Shown here piece by piece: positions 25,735 to 34,601 of a DNA stretch of 64,000 nt. Below the pieces are notes generated by a model, which worked only from the letters and a program-made list of their open reading frames with translations, had not been told where the DNA came from and searched no databases. Made by a program: the position numbers and the translations under genes. Within the stretch, counting starts at the first letter, position 1. Each line of letters opens with the position of its first letter. This DNA comes from Antedon mediterranea (taxonomy: Eukaryota > Echinodermata > Crinoidea > Comatulida > Antedonidae), in contig NC_092677.1 in assembly GCF_964355755.1 (NCBI RefSeq), positions 22,168,101 to 22,232,100 on the forward strand. The letters run 5' to 3'.

Positions 25735-28700
25735 TCAGTAATTTGTTGCATTATACAAACGTTTTATGAATCGTTTTGGCGATCCACTTATCGGTATCTG
25801 TTTATCATTAATGATCTCTTTAATCAATTTATCTGTATCGTTATATCTGTCAATATTCCACCAAAATTTGCGATCATTAGATTCTTGTTTTGTTTTATCG
25901 GTGTTGCGTTTGACTGAAGTCGGTTTAGAATACGAAACTAAAACTTGGAAATGTCCTGCTTTAAATCTACCTCGGTTTAATGTCATACTTGAATCATTAG
26001 GTGCTGTCATGATTAGATTAGTTTGTTCCTTAATTTGTTCTTCTTTCATTTGGAATGGGGCTGCTAATTCCATGTTGTTCTCTACACAGTCAATGTAAGG
26101 TTGCAAGTTAAGGGGCTCTATCTTTGTTGGATGTGTAAGGGTATCTGATTGCAATTGGGTGGGTGTCCTATCATGTTCGTCTACAAATTCAACATTGGTT
26201 TCGTCATTTACTACATTAATGGTGTTTTGGATTTTCTCGTTATTATCATCGGTGGGTTCATTCAACAATTGTTTAAGTTTTTGTAGATGTGTAAAATTTT
26301 TGCGTTCTTTAGGCGTTCTCATAAAACAGGGTTTCAGTCTGTTATAATTGAATACGTCGCGAAGTATTTCTCCTTTAATCGTTGCTAGGATGTAGTGTGT
26401 TCTGTCTAGTACTTCATGAATTACTAATGGTCCGACCCATTCTGCGGCGATTTTCTTTGAATTTGCTGTTAGTGATGATGATGTTGGCTTGTATAAATAT
26501 ACGAGTTGTCCTACTGAGTAAATTGGACTTTTTTCTAAGCGTTGGGAAATCTTTGAGTTTTGGACGTTTTGTTGTGTTCGCTGTAATTGTAGCATTGTCT
26601 GTGAAATGTTTTGAAATTTCTTCTTGAGATGTTCAAAGTATTCTTCGTAGGAATGAGACAATCCTGAAATAGGGTTAAATGCTAATGAGGTCAAACTTGG
26701 AGGTTGGCGGCCAAAAACTAATTCGTAAGGGGAGTGGTTTCCTAGATGTGGGGATGAAAACGAGTTATAAGCATAACATGTTGTTGATACAAATCTAACC
26801 CAATCTGTTCCGAATTGGTTAAGGTTGACCTTTAACAGGTCCGATACGGTGCGGATATGACGTTCAACTTGTAAACTACCGTGATTGTGGACGCTGATGA
26901 TTTTCCTATCAATATTAAGGGTGTTACATAATAGTGTTAATAATTTTCCTGTAAGGGAGGTTGCTGCATCTGAAATAAGACGAGATGGGGGTCCAAAAAT
27001 ACTGATGACCTTTTGAATTAGTGCTTCACAAATTGTTTCGGCATCAATGGATTTCAAAGGAACACAAATCAAAAATCTAGTTATCTCATCACATACTACC
27101 ATAATATGTTTAAAACCTGAAGGTGAAGTTGGCATACTCTTAAAATCTAGACTGAGTGTATGAAAGGGACGGTAAGTTGCTGGTACTCGATCGTGTAAAG
27201 GACGTAATTTATCGGTTTTGGGACGAAATTGTTGACATCTAAGACACGCTTGGGTATAATTGTTGACTTTCTCGAACATAAGAGGCATGTAAAATAATTT
27301 CCTAATAGTAAGGTAAGTACGCATCGTACCTTGGTGGCTACTTAACAAATTGTCGTGATACTGAGAAATAATAGTCTCGGCTAAGTTTTCAGGAACAGCT
27401 AATTGCAATACAAATTCTCCACCTTTATCTTGGAAAAATAAACGGAATAGTAAACCGTTGCACAATATGTACTGCTCTGACTTATTCTGAACTGCACGAG
27501 CTGCTTTCTTATCAGCTGGAAGGATATCATGAACTAAATAATCGTAAACTGGCTTAAAAAATGGTGAAGTTTCTTGTTCAACACGTAATTGTTTAACGTC
27601 TACTGGGAGGTTATAATCTCTAATTATCTTTCTTTGAATAACATCCATTAATCTATCTAAGTCTTGTTGTTTTGGGATGTGTGCTGACTTAAATTCGGTT
27701 ATGTTGGGTACTAGTGGTTTGGGCGATGTATACAATTCAACTGGTACGTTTCGATGTGTAGTATCTTTGTTTTGCTTACTTTTGTCTACTAGTCGTTCCT
27801 CTGGAGGTTGTCGAATGTTTACATTACGTATTGGGGGTGGCGTTACGATGGGTGGCGTTGTGATAGGCGGTGATCGATGTGCGTTTGTTTGTTGTCTCGT
27901 GATTATTTGTGGTGTAGCGGTAGGTTGAGGTGTAGGTCGCGTGTTTGTTGTCACTGGATTTTGATTAATGACGGGCGTTTGTACTGGTTTGGGTTTATGT
28001 AGGTCAGGTATATTTATTCCCATTTTCTTGGCGTATGACCTTGTTACTGGTCTGCTAGTAGATGTGTTTGTAATCGGGTTAAGAGATTCAGTCTCTGTAA
28101 TATTAAATGCAATGGGTACAACTTGATCAATTTCGGAATCGTCATCACGAGGGGCTCGGGAGAGAAAATCTGCTAAAACTAATTCAGTTCCTTTCTTATA
28201 ACCAATTTGGAAAATGTATCCGGACAATCGTAATATTAGTTTCTGTAAACGGGGTGTACATGGCTGATCTTTTGAATTCCAAATTTGTACAATTGCTGAG
28301 TGGTCTACGAATGCATCAAATTCGCAACCCTTTAGTAAATGTCGAAATGCTGAAACGTTAATGTAAAGTCCAAATAACTCTAATTCTGTGACGCTATATC
28401 GTTGACAGGCTTGTGGTAAGATTTTGGAATAATAACCTATTATGTGTTCTTTACCGTTTACTGTTTGTGTTAAATATGAACCTGTTGCGGTTCTTGAAGT
28501 GTCGCTATATAGCGTAAATCTACCTTCTTTTCTAGGCATTTGAAGAGTTGGTGGTTTAACCATTAATTGTTTAATTTCGTCAAATGCTTTCTGGTGTTCA
28601 GTAGACCAACAAAATTTTCGGCGTTTGCTTGCGAGTGTGTGTAACGGACGTAAAATTGATTGTATTTGAGGGAAAAAATGGGATACATAATTTACTGCAC

Positions 28701-30459
28701 CAATAAATCGTTTAGTTTCTTTATGGGTTCGTGGGACTGGCAAATTTCGGATAGCTGCACACCTGTCGCCTAATGGTGTGATACATGCGTGTCCTGAAGA
28801 ATTAATCAGGATGGTGTGTCCCATATATTGCACTTTATTCTTGAATAACTTACATTTCTTTGGACAAATTCTAAAACCATTTAATTGTAGGGCTTGTAAA
28901 ACGGAAACGAGGTGCTGCTTATGAGCAAATTTGTCTTGGCTAAATAAAATAATATCATCATGATGGGCGATACAGAATTCTCTAGAATTTGGGATTTCAT
29001 TTAAAATTTCGTCAATCTTTGCTTGAAATATACCTGGCGAAACGTTTAATCCTTGTGCTAATCTCTTATAATAATAATGCTTTCCACCATGATATGAAGC
29101 TATACCTGTATATTGTTGGGCATGTTCGGCTAATGGTACACAGTGGAACGCTGATTTCAAATCAATTACGCTAAGAATCTGTGCATTAGCGTTACCTATT
29201 GTTTTCAGAGTTTCGGCTAATAATGGGAATGGGTGATTAATACGTTTTATCCTGGAATTTAGATAGCGAAAGTCTGTGACAACTCTTTTATCTTTTGAAT
29301 TTTTCTTTGAAACAAGAAGGACAGGGGAAGTATACGATTGGTGTCCTACTGCTAAGATTCCTAATTTGACTAATTTGTTCAATTCGGCCTCAATGACATG
29401 TTTGTCTTTGTCTGTCGCGAAGTATGGTCGAATAAAAAATGGTTCATCGTTAGAGAGGTGTATGTCGGCTTTGAAGTTTGGGCAGCTAGATAGTTCACCA
29501 TAAAGTGAAAATGCGTTTCTGTTTTGTTGTAAGGTTTTATACAAATCTTCTTTTTCTCTATGTGTTAAAACGCTGTCTGTTAAATCAACTTGTTTTCTAA
29601 TTATTTCTTCCTCGGTTAAAGTTAGCAATGGGTCTGTACGTTCTAAATGTGGGTACTTGTTTGCGTTGTCATTGGTCAACTTTATTCTATCAATTGGTAG
29701 GTCGTTAGTAACTGTTACAAGGTTGGTTAAGTGAAGGCTCGCGATAGGTTGATGTGTATTTAGAGATACGTTTCTGTTTGTGTTGTTAGTGATATCAATG
29801 TTGGTTTCTCCTCTATGTAATTTTACTAACATGTCTGATGGACAAAGTTTTGAAATATGGGTGGTTGCATGTAGAACAACATCGGAATTGCGTACAAAGG
29901 CGGGAACCCTTCCTTTTAATTTAACTGTTTTAGTATCACCGGGTTTAAGAAAAATCTTGTGTACTGGACGAAAGCTAAAAACCTTTGGTCTAATGCGAAA
30001 TGTGTTTTCCTTAAAATTTAAAGTACCGTCGAGTTCAGACAATGTTTCGGTTCCAAGTATCAGGTCGATACCTGTCAAATTTTTAACGATTAATGCTGAA
30101 ATTTTAAATTTGTGTCCTTGGATAAATAATTCGAATTGCACTAAGTGGTTGGCATATAAGAAGTCACCGTTGCCTAATCGAAATTTAGTTGTGTTCACTT
30201 TAACTGGCTTTAAACGCGATAAATAAAGTGAGGAATTAACGTACGATTGTGAGATTATAGTTCTAGTTGAACCACTGTCAAATAAAGTTAAAACATTTCT
30301 ACCATCTGGTAAATTTCCTTTAACGTAATTTCTGTCGTTAAGTAACAAATCAATATTATCTGAATTTCCTAAGTATTTTGCCTTAAAATTTTCGTATTTA
30401 GTATGGGGGGCCAGATTATAGGCGGCATCTAGTCCCCTTTTTAAAAATCCTGCTGGTGG
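25735..30459 (-). CDS. pol: gypsy pol polyprotein (protease, RT, RNase H, integrase)
   Basis: An uninterrupted minus-strand frame with no usable ATG at its start. It opens at 30459, overlaps the end of gag and is in the -1 frame, so it is probably made by -1 frameshifting. Residue numbers count from the TTG at 30348. Protease: DSG at 24-26. RT: IDLKSAF (Asp396) and AHHDDIILF (Asp464, Asp465), with His where gypsy RTs usually have Tyr. RNase H: LYSDTS (Asp616), TELEL, FVDHS, ADFLS (Asp727). A Thr/Pro/Asn-rich linker of about 120 residues (about 750-870) follows. Integrase: HHCC finger (His998, His1005, Cys1035, Cys1038) and core Asp1068, Asp1127, Glu1162, with 34 residues between the last two instead of the usual 35. 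A GPY/F-like WVGPLVIHEV follows. No chromodomain is seen. About 150 extra C-terminal residues are unassigned. Confidence 0.93.
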   Translation of the reverse strand, partial: PPAGFLKRGLDAAYNLAPHTKYENFKAKYLGNSDNIDLLLNDRNYVKGNLPDGRNVLTLFDSGSTRTIISQSYVNSSLYLSRLKPVKVNTTKFRLGNGDFLYANHLVQFELFIQGHKFKISALIVKNLTGIDLILGTETLSELDGTLNFKENTFRIRPKVFSFRPVHKIFLKPGDTKTVKLKGRVPAFVRNSDVVLHATTHISKLCPSDMLVKLHRGETNIDITNNTNRNVSLNTHQPIASLHLTNLVTVTNDLPIDRIKLTNDNANKYPHLERTDPLLTLTEEEIIRKQVDLTDSVLTHREKEDLYKTLQQNRNAFSLYGELSSCPNFKADIHLSNDEPFFIRPYFATDKDKHVIEAELNKLVKLGILAVGHQSYTSPVLLVSKKNSKDKRVVTDFRYLNSRIKRINHPFPLLAETLKTIGNANAQILSVIDLKSAFHCVPLAEHAQQYTGIASYHGGKHYYYKRLAQGLNVSPGIFQAKIDEILNEIPNSREFCIAHHDDIILFSQDKFAHKQHLVSVLQALQLNGFRICPKKCKLFKNKVQYMGHTILINSSGHACITPLGDRCAAIRNLPVPRTHKETKRFIGAVNYVSHFFPQIQSILRPLHTLASKRRKFCWSTEHQKAFDEIKQLMVKPPTLQMPRKEGRFTLYSDTSRTATGSYLTQTVNGKEHIIGYYSKILPQACQRYSVTELELFGLYINVSAFRHLLKGCEFDAFVDHSAIVQIWNSKDQPCTPRLQKLILRLSGYIFQIGYKKGTELVLADFLSRAPRDDDSEIDQVVPIAFNITETESLNPITNTSTSRPVTRSYAKKMGINIPDLHKPKPVQTPVINQNPVTTNTRPTPQPTATPQIITRQQTNAHRSPPITTPPIVTPPPIRNVNIRQPPEERLVDKSKQNKDTTHRNVPVELYTSPKPLVPNITEFKSAHIPKQQDLDRLMDVIQRKIIRDYNLPVDVKQLRVEQETSPFFKPVYDYLVHDILPADKKAARAVQNKSEQYILCNGLLFRLFFQDKGGEFVLQLAVPENLAETIISQYHDNLLSSHQGTMRTYLTIRKLFYMPLMFEKVNNYTQACLRCQQFRPKTDKLRPLHDRVPATYRPFHTLSLDFKSMPTSPSGFKHIMVVCDEITRFLICVPLKSIDAETICEALIQKVISIFGPPSRLISDAATSLTGKLLTLLCNTLNIDRKIISVHNHGSLQVERHIRTVSDLLKVNLNQFGTDWVRFVSTTCYAYNSFSSPHLGNHSPYELVFGRQPPSLTSLAFNPISGLSHSYEEYFEHLKKKFQNISQTMLQLQRTQQNVQNSKISQRLEKSPIYSVGQLVYLYKPTSSSLTANSKKIAAEWVGPLVIHEVLDRTHYILATIKGEILRDVFNYNRLKPCFMRTPKERKNFTHLQKLKQLLNEPTDDNNEKIQNTINVVNDETNVEFVDEHDRTPTQLQSDTLTHPTKIEPLNLQPYIDCVENNMELAAPFQMKEEQIKEQTNLIMTAPNDSSMTLNRGRFKAGHFQVLVSYSKPTSVKRNTDKTKQESNDRKFWWNIDRYNDTDKLIKEIINDKQIPISGSPKRFIKRLYNATNY

Positions 30460-31406
30460 CTAGGGTAGTAATTGTTTGACTGTTGGTATGGGTATGGCGG
30501 GGGATAGTTTCCGTAAGAGCGGTTTTGTTGTCGGCAGTGCCTTGCTATGTGGCCTGGTTTCCCGCAGTAATAACAGGTTGGGGGAGGTTGTCTATATCTT
30601 GGGGTCGGTGGGGTCTGGAATCGGGGTTTGTATGGGCTTGGGCTTCGGTTTCGTCTTGGGATATAATTTCGGGTGGGGGAACGTGAGCGTCGAGTATCAT
30701 CATTAAGGGATCGTTTTGTTGTGGCCATGTCTAACTTGAGAGAATTTATCTCATGTTGGAGCGATTCGAGACTATTAGGCCTATCTGTTTCCTTATTGAT
30801 ATTGAATGAAACTTCCCGTGTGGCATCATCTACGGAAAGGTCAAGGTAATTTTGTGTGCTATTTACAATATTTTCAATAGTGGCATCGATTGGGGTGGAC
30901 ATGGCTACAGCTGCTCTACATTTTGGTGGAAGGGTCGAAATAAATTTATTCTTTATCTGCTGGTCAGCGTATCCAATTCTGTCTGCGGCTTGTTTGATTT
31001 TGGTTAAGTGCTTTTCGGCGTTGTCGCCAGTGGTGTATGTAATTGAATCGTATTCTCTTATGTGCGCATAGATTGATTTGTTTTTACTAAATCTGTTGAT
31101 GAATTGGGTTTTTAAGGATTCTAGTGAATCGAACTGCTTTCCCTCAATCCAGAGTCTAGCTTGGCCCTGAAGGCTACGTTTAAAGATACTTATTACATTA
31201 ATTAATTGGGCATTGTTTACAGGGTTTTCTAACGTGTGGGCCTCAAGGTAGTCGGTAAACGATAAGTAATGTGCACTACATTGGTCGTGATCGGTTATGG
31301 AACCGTCATATCTTTTGGGAAGGAAGTCGGTTTGTCTTAGGTGGGGCACGGGGTGAGGATTGACGGGCTCATTTAAAATTACTTCGTTATCAACAACGTC
31401 GACCAT
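30441..31406 (-). CDS. gag: gypsy Gag (capsid and nucleocapsid)
   Basis: 321 residues from ATG 31404-31406 to TAA 30441-30443. The middle (about 50-190) is a retrotransposon Gag capsid-type domain with the usual W/L-rich pattern (SLQGQARLWIEGKQFDSLES, then FINRF and KHLTKIKQAADRIGY). An Arg/Ser/Pro-rich segment precedes a single CCHC zinc knuckle, CYYCGKPGHIARHC (about 278-291), which binds the element's RNA during packaging in this family. The C terminus is Tyr/Pro/Gln-rich. Its end overlaps the pol frame by 19 nt at a U/A-rich run. No lesion is visible, so the protein is probably producible. Confidence 0.92.
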   Translation of the reverse strand: MVDVVDNEVILNEPVNPHPVPHLRQTDFLPKRYDGSITDHDQCSAHYLSFTDYLEAHTLENPVNNAQLINVISIFKRSLQGQARLWIEGKQFDSLESLKTQFINRFSKNKSIYAHIREYDSITYTTGDNAEKHLTKIKQAADRIGYADQQIKNKFISTLPPKCRAAVAMSTPIDATIENIVNSTQNYLDLSVDDATREVSFNINKETDRPNSLESLQHEINSLKLDMATTKRSLNDDTRRSRSPTRNYIPRRNRSPSPYKPRFQTPPTPRYRQPPPTCYYCGKPGHIARHCRQQNRSYGNYPPPYPYQQSNNYYPSHQQDF

Positions 31407-32100
31407 ACTTTATAATATTAATTATTAATCAAATATCAAAAACAATTTAGTGTATATGTAAACTCTCACTTTTTCAATCAAGGTTACAAATCAAAATCAA
31501 AATGGTTTTGACTTACCCCAAATGCTTCGGATCCAATTAAAAATGAATTAAAGGAATGCAAAAAGCGTTCAAAAATTTCTAAATGTTCAAACAACGAATT
31601 AAAGAAATGTTAAAGTGCTCATCAATGTTCAACTTTTCAAACAACGAATTAAAAAAAATGCGATAGGTGTTCATCAATGTTCAAAAAAGGTAAATGTTAA
31701 AAAAACGATCGAAAAAAAAACGGCGTGAAGTTGAAAGTCTCTAAACGAAACAGTTCTTGTCCGCTTGCTTCTGTTTTGATTCTGCTTGGGTCTTCCTAGA
31801 TTATCTTCTTTGTCTTTATCCAATGGTTATAATTTGATAAAATTTCTGCTTGTCTCGATCTCATTCAAATATAATTTCAGCTTGTCTTTTGTGTCTTCCT
31901 CGATTATCTTTTTTGTCTTCATCCAATGGTAATAATTTGATCAAATTTCTGCTTGTCTCGATCTCATTCAAATATAATTTCAGCTTGTCTTTTGAGTCAA
32001 AGTAAATTTCTCTCCTTTCAAACAAATATGGTTATTTTTGTCTTCGTCTTCGTGTCTTGTTAAGTGTTTATTTCTTGTTTTCTCACTCCGTTCCTTATGA
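31407..32100 (-). other. gypsy 5' leader with tandem duplications
   Basis: About 690 bp between PBS and gag with no long open frame. It contains a 103-bp tandem duplication ('gtcttcct(a/c)gattatctt' at 31790 and 31893; 'tctgcttgtctcgatctc' at 31845 and 31948). Closer to gag there are looser repeats of 'caaacaacgaattaaa' (around 31590 and 31638). Such leaders usually carry packaging and translation signals, but none can be pointed to here. Confidence 0.7.
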
Positions 32101-32118
32101 AATTTGGGTCTTCCACCA
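32101..32118 (-). other. Primer binding site of the gypsy element
   Basis: Immediately after the 5' LTR, with no spacer, the minus strand reads tggtggaagacccaaatt. TGG pairs with the CCA end of a tRNA, as expected for a PBS priming minus-strand DNA synthesis. The tRNA species cannot be named from this sequence alone. Confidence 0.8.
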
Positions 32119-32732
32119 TGTAATATAATGTTGGGTTGTTGAGGTACTAAAGAAAGACTCTAACTCGCTTGACTGTCGTAACACATATATTATTTATTCA
32201 GTATAATACTTCAGTACAATATACAACTATAAGTATAGATAAGGAACGCGGAGGATCAATGATGCTGTCGGTGAGGTGTGGTGTGTGTAGGTCTGCTTCT
32301 GGAGAAGTGGTTGTAAGGTGTGTGCTCCGTGAGGTGGCTGTAAGATGTGTCTGGGCCCTTCTGAAACTTGGGGGTATATTGGCTCAGTTCATTTGCATAA
32401 TGTCATTACATCATCTGTGAGGGTAACGATTGGTCCTAAGTTGATCCAGGGGTGTTTAAGTGGGAGTGATTAACGGTATCATAAGGTATTTCTGTGATGG
32501 ATGACACTGTCAAATCTGTACTTAAATAGTGTCGATCACTCCTGGTTTTAACGATGGGAAAGTCACAAAATTAAGCTAAGTGTTTTCTTTAGGGATTCTA
32601 TTATAAACTAAATGGTCATTAAAACATCTGGACAAACTCTCCTTCGGACTTTCTGGGTCAGGTTTGTGAACCTATTTAAATTCCGATACAAAGGTCAATT
32701 TCTTAAATATAACAGTATATCATTATATCACA
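32119..32732 (-). promoter_or_regulatory. 5' LTR of the gypsy element (promoter-bearing)
   Basis: 614-bp copy that looks identical to 24209-24822. In element orientation it lies upstream of the PBS and gag and so should hold the promoter. No single TATA box stands out. It is followed on the plus-strand side by the target-site duplication atta (32733-32736) and resumed Sat185. Confidence 0.93.
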
Positions 32733-33260
32733 ATTATAACATAATTTTTGGAATTTTAGAAAGTGGAAATTTTGACCATTTTTGAAAACAATTCCTATGG
32801 TCCCCCGTAGGAAAATTTTCGAAAAATGGCCAAATTTCGACCCTTTTTTTATATCTGTATAAATAGAAATATTATAGCATAATTATTTAATTTTTAAAGT
32901 GGCAAATGTTGCCATTTTTCGACCCTTTTATTTTTTTGACATTTCTAGTTACGATGGCTCTATAAGATGATGTTAACACAATATATGTGCATAAATGGCA
33001 ATATTATAGCCTAATTATTGAATTTTAAAAGGTGGAAAATTTGACCATTTTTCGAAAAAAAAATTCCTATGGTCCCCCGCAGGGAAATTTTTCGAAAAAT
33101 GGCCAAATTTCGACCCTTTTATTTTTTGACATAACTAGTTACTATGGCTCTATAAGATGATGTTAAGCATAATTTTTTTATTTGAAAGAATGGAAATTTT
33201 GACCATTTTTGAAAAAAAAGTCCTATGGTCCCCGTAGGAAAATTTTCGAACAATTGCCAA
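32733..33260 (+). repeat. Sat185, module copy 2, right part
   Basis: Continuation of the Sat185 unit split by the gypsy insertion: 'attataacataatttttgg' picks up where 'caatatta' stopped at 24208. It corresponds to 10536-11294 of copy 1 but is shorter by about a unit ('cgacccttttttta' joins directly to 'tatctgtataaatag'). It ends in 'cgaacaattgccaa' before cagcgggtg. Confidence 0.92.
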
Positions 33261-33784
33261 CAGCGGGTGTTTCAGAAGCTCAGAATATAACGTGCAACGC
33301 TAGTGTTTTAAAGTAACAGAAAAAAACAGAAAAACTCACGAAACAGTCAAACACCAGTCAAATTAACTACAGCACAGTCTTAAACAGATCATAAACATCA
33401 AAGTTTGTAGTTAGACCAGATTCAGCTCAGTCGAAAACAAGGAAAAATAGTGAAGTACAGAGCTCGAACAAAACACGTCCGTTCTCGACCACAGTTCGTT
33501 TTACATATATTATCTATATTTAGTCATCTGATAACATTTTTTTTACCACGCCGTTTTTAATAGTTTTTTAAAATGCCTCTCTATTTACAACATTTGTGTA
33601 CAAAAGAATAGAGATTTTATTGTGTAATTTGAACTATCCCCCCACTGATAAGAAAGTGCTTATTTTCAACAAGCTTGTGTAACACAAATAAAATCCCAAA
33701 AAATATGAAACAGGGGAAGCTATAGATCGATAATTATTGGAATGTATGATCAATAGAAATTTTTTGCCCCCACCTAGTCTTTAA

Positions 33785-33977
33785 ACACGGGGAGATATCT
33801 GCACTTAAAACGGGGAGATATCTGTACTTAAAAACGGAGAGATATCTGTACTTAAAAACGGGGAGATATCTTTACTTAAAAACGGGGAGATATCTGTACT
33901 TAAAAACGGGTCGATATCTGTACTTAAAAACGAGTCGATGTCTGTACGTAAAATTGGGGTCGATGTCTGTATGTAAT
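33785..33977 (-). repeat. Inverted mini-array of eight Sat25-like units
   Basis: Eight units of 23-25 bp reading acggggagatatctgtactt on the plus strand, which is Sat25 in reverse complement. Unit 8 (about 33953-33977) reads tacatacagacatcgacccc on the minus strand, a normal Sat25 unit. Units 6 and 7 are intermediate, and units 1-5 have drifted (gagatatc for tcgatgtc). It is the only Sat25 tract on the opposite strand that I found in the window and abuts the hAT coding fragment. Confidence 0.9.
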
Positions 33978-33987
33978 TACGTGCGTA

Positions 33988-34539
33988 ATGTTTTCGGTAA
34001 CTCGTGCACTGGAGTATTGTGGACGACAAGGGATATCCATACGAGGTCATAGTGATGATGGATTACCTCTTGCCTTCACAGACACACACATGGGCAATTT
34101 AAAGGAGTTGCTGCGACTTATGGCAGAAAGTGATGAGTCGCCTAATGACCATTTAAGTAGTTGCGCTCGAAACACCAGCTATATTTCTAAGACCACAAAA
34201 ACTCAATTGCTCAAGTGTATGTCAGAGGACATTCAGCAACAACTTGTAAACAGAATAAAGGATGGTGGTGGTGGTATATACGGATTGTCTGCAGATGAAG
34301 CCACAGACGTCAGTGTATGGAAACAACTAGAGGAATTACAAATCACAAAAGAAAACATAATCAAAAAAATAAGAAAGAAACACAAGACGCTTAAATTTGT
34401 CCTTACGTACCTCAGCACATTTCTCCAATATCTCCATTTTCCCACTACATTCTTTTACAAACATTTTTTTGGCATGCTGGCCAAAATGCACCAGGGCCGA
34501 TTGTTCACCTTCCATCATGGTTGGTTGTCAATGTGGTGA
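33988..34539 (+). pseudogene. hAT transposase fragment (DUF4371-like), longer copy
   Basis: 183 codons from an ATG at 33988 to TGA 34537-34539. It reads ALEYCGRQGISIRGHSDDG, LKELLRLMAESDES, SSCARNTSYISKTTKTQLL, then YGLSADEATDVSVWKQLEEL. The GHSDDG block, the RN.SY.SKT block and ADEATD are, in this order, the characteristic start of DUF4371-type hAT transposases; the first Asp of the DDE triad sits in ADEATD (family knowledge). Full-length relatives run to roughly 600-800 residues, so most of the catalytic core and the C-terminal dimerisation region are missing. After about residue 115 the sequence no longer resembles the family. A possible splice donor (tggtgagtaaa) overlaps the stop, so a former exon end is conceivable. 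Confidence 0.72.
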
Positions 34540-34601
34540 GTAAAAATATTTTCCCATGTGTGTCACGCGTTGAGCATCAACATGTTTTGCTTGGCGGCAA
34601 T

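Larger units (their letters stand above)
24209..32732 (-). mobile_element. Complete Ty3/gypsy LTR retrotransposon, 8,524 bp
   Basis: Full element on the minus strand: two 614-bp LTRs that appear identical, a PBS, leader, gag, a -1 overlapping pol, a 3' non-coding segment and a polypurine tract. The LTRs start with TG and end with CA in plus-strand reading (TGTAAT...ATCACA). The target-site duplication is the 4 bp atta (24205-24208 and 32733-32736). It is confirmed by the empty site 'caatattataac' at 10532 in module copy 1, where atta occurs once. The order PR-RT-RNase H-IN places it in Ty3/gypsy (Metaviridae). No env-like frame is seen. Identical LTRs and open frames imply a very recent insertion. 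Confidence 0.95.
33261..34601 (+). mobile_element. hAT-type DNA transposon remnant, module copy 2 (longer form)
   Basis: Same order as 11295-12091 but with an extra 531 bp (33567-34097). That extra segment holds a non-coding stretch with 'gaactatccccccactg', an inverted mini-array of Sat25-like units (33785-33977) and the N-terminal part of the transposase fragment. It ends at the tail of the oppositely oriented LINE fragment near 34602. Since the transposase reads through the junction here and not in copy 1, this form is closer to the ancestor. Confidence 0.68.
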
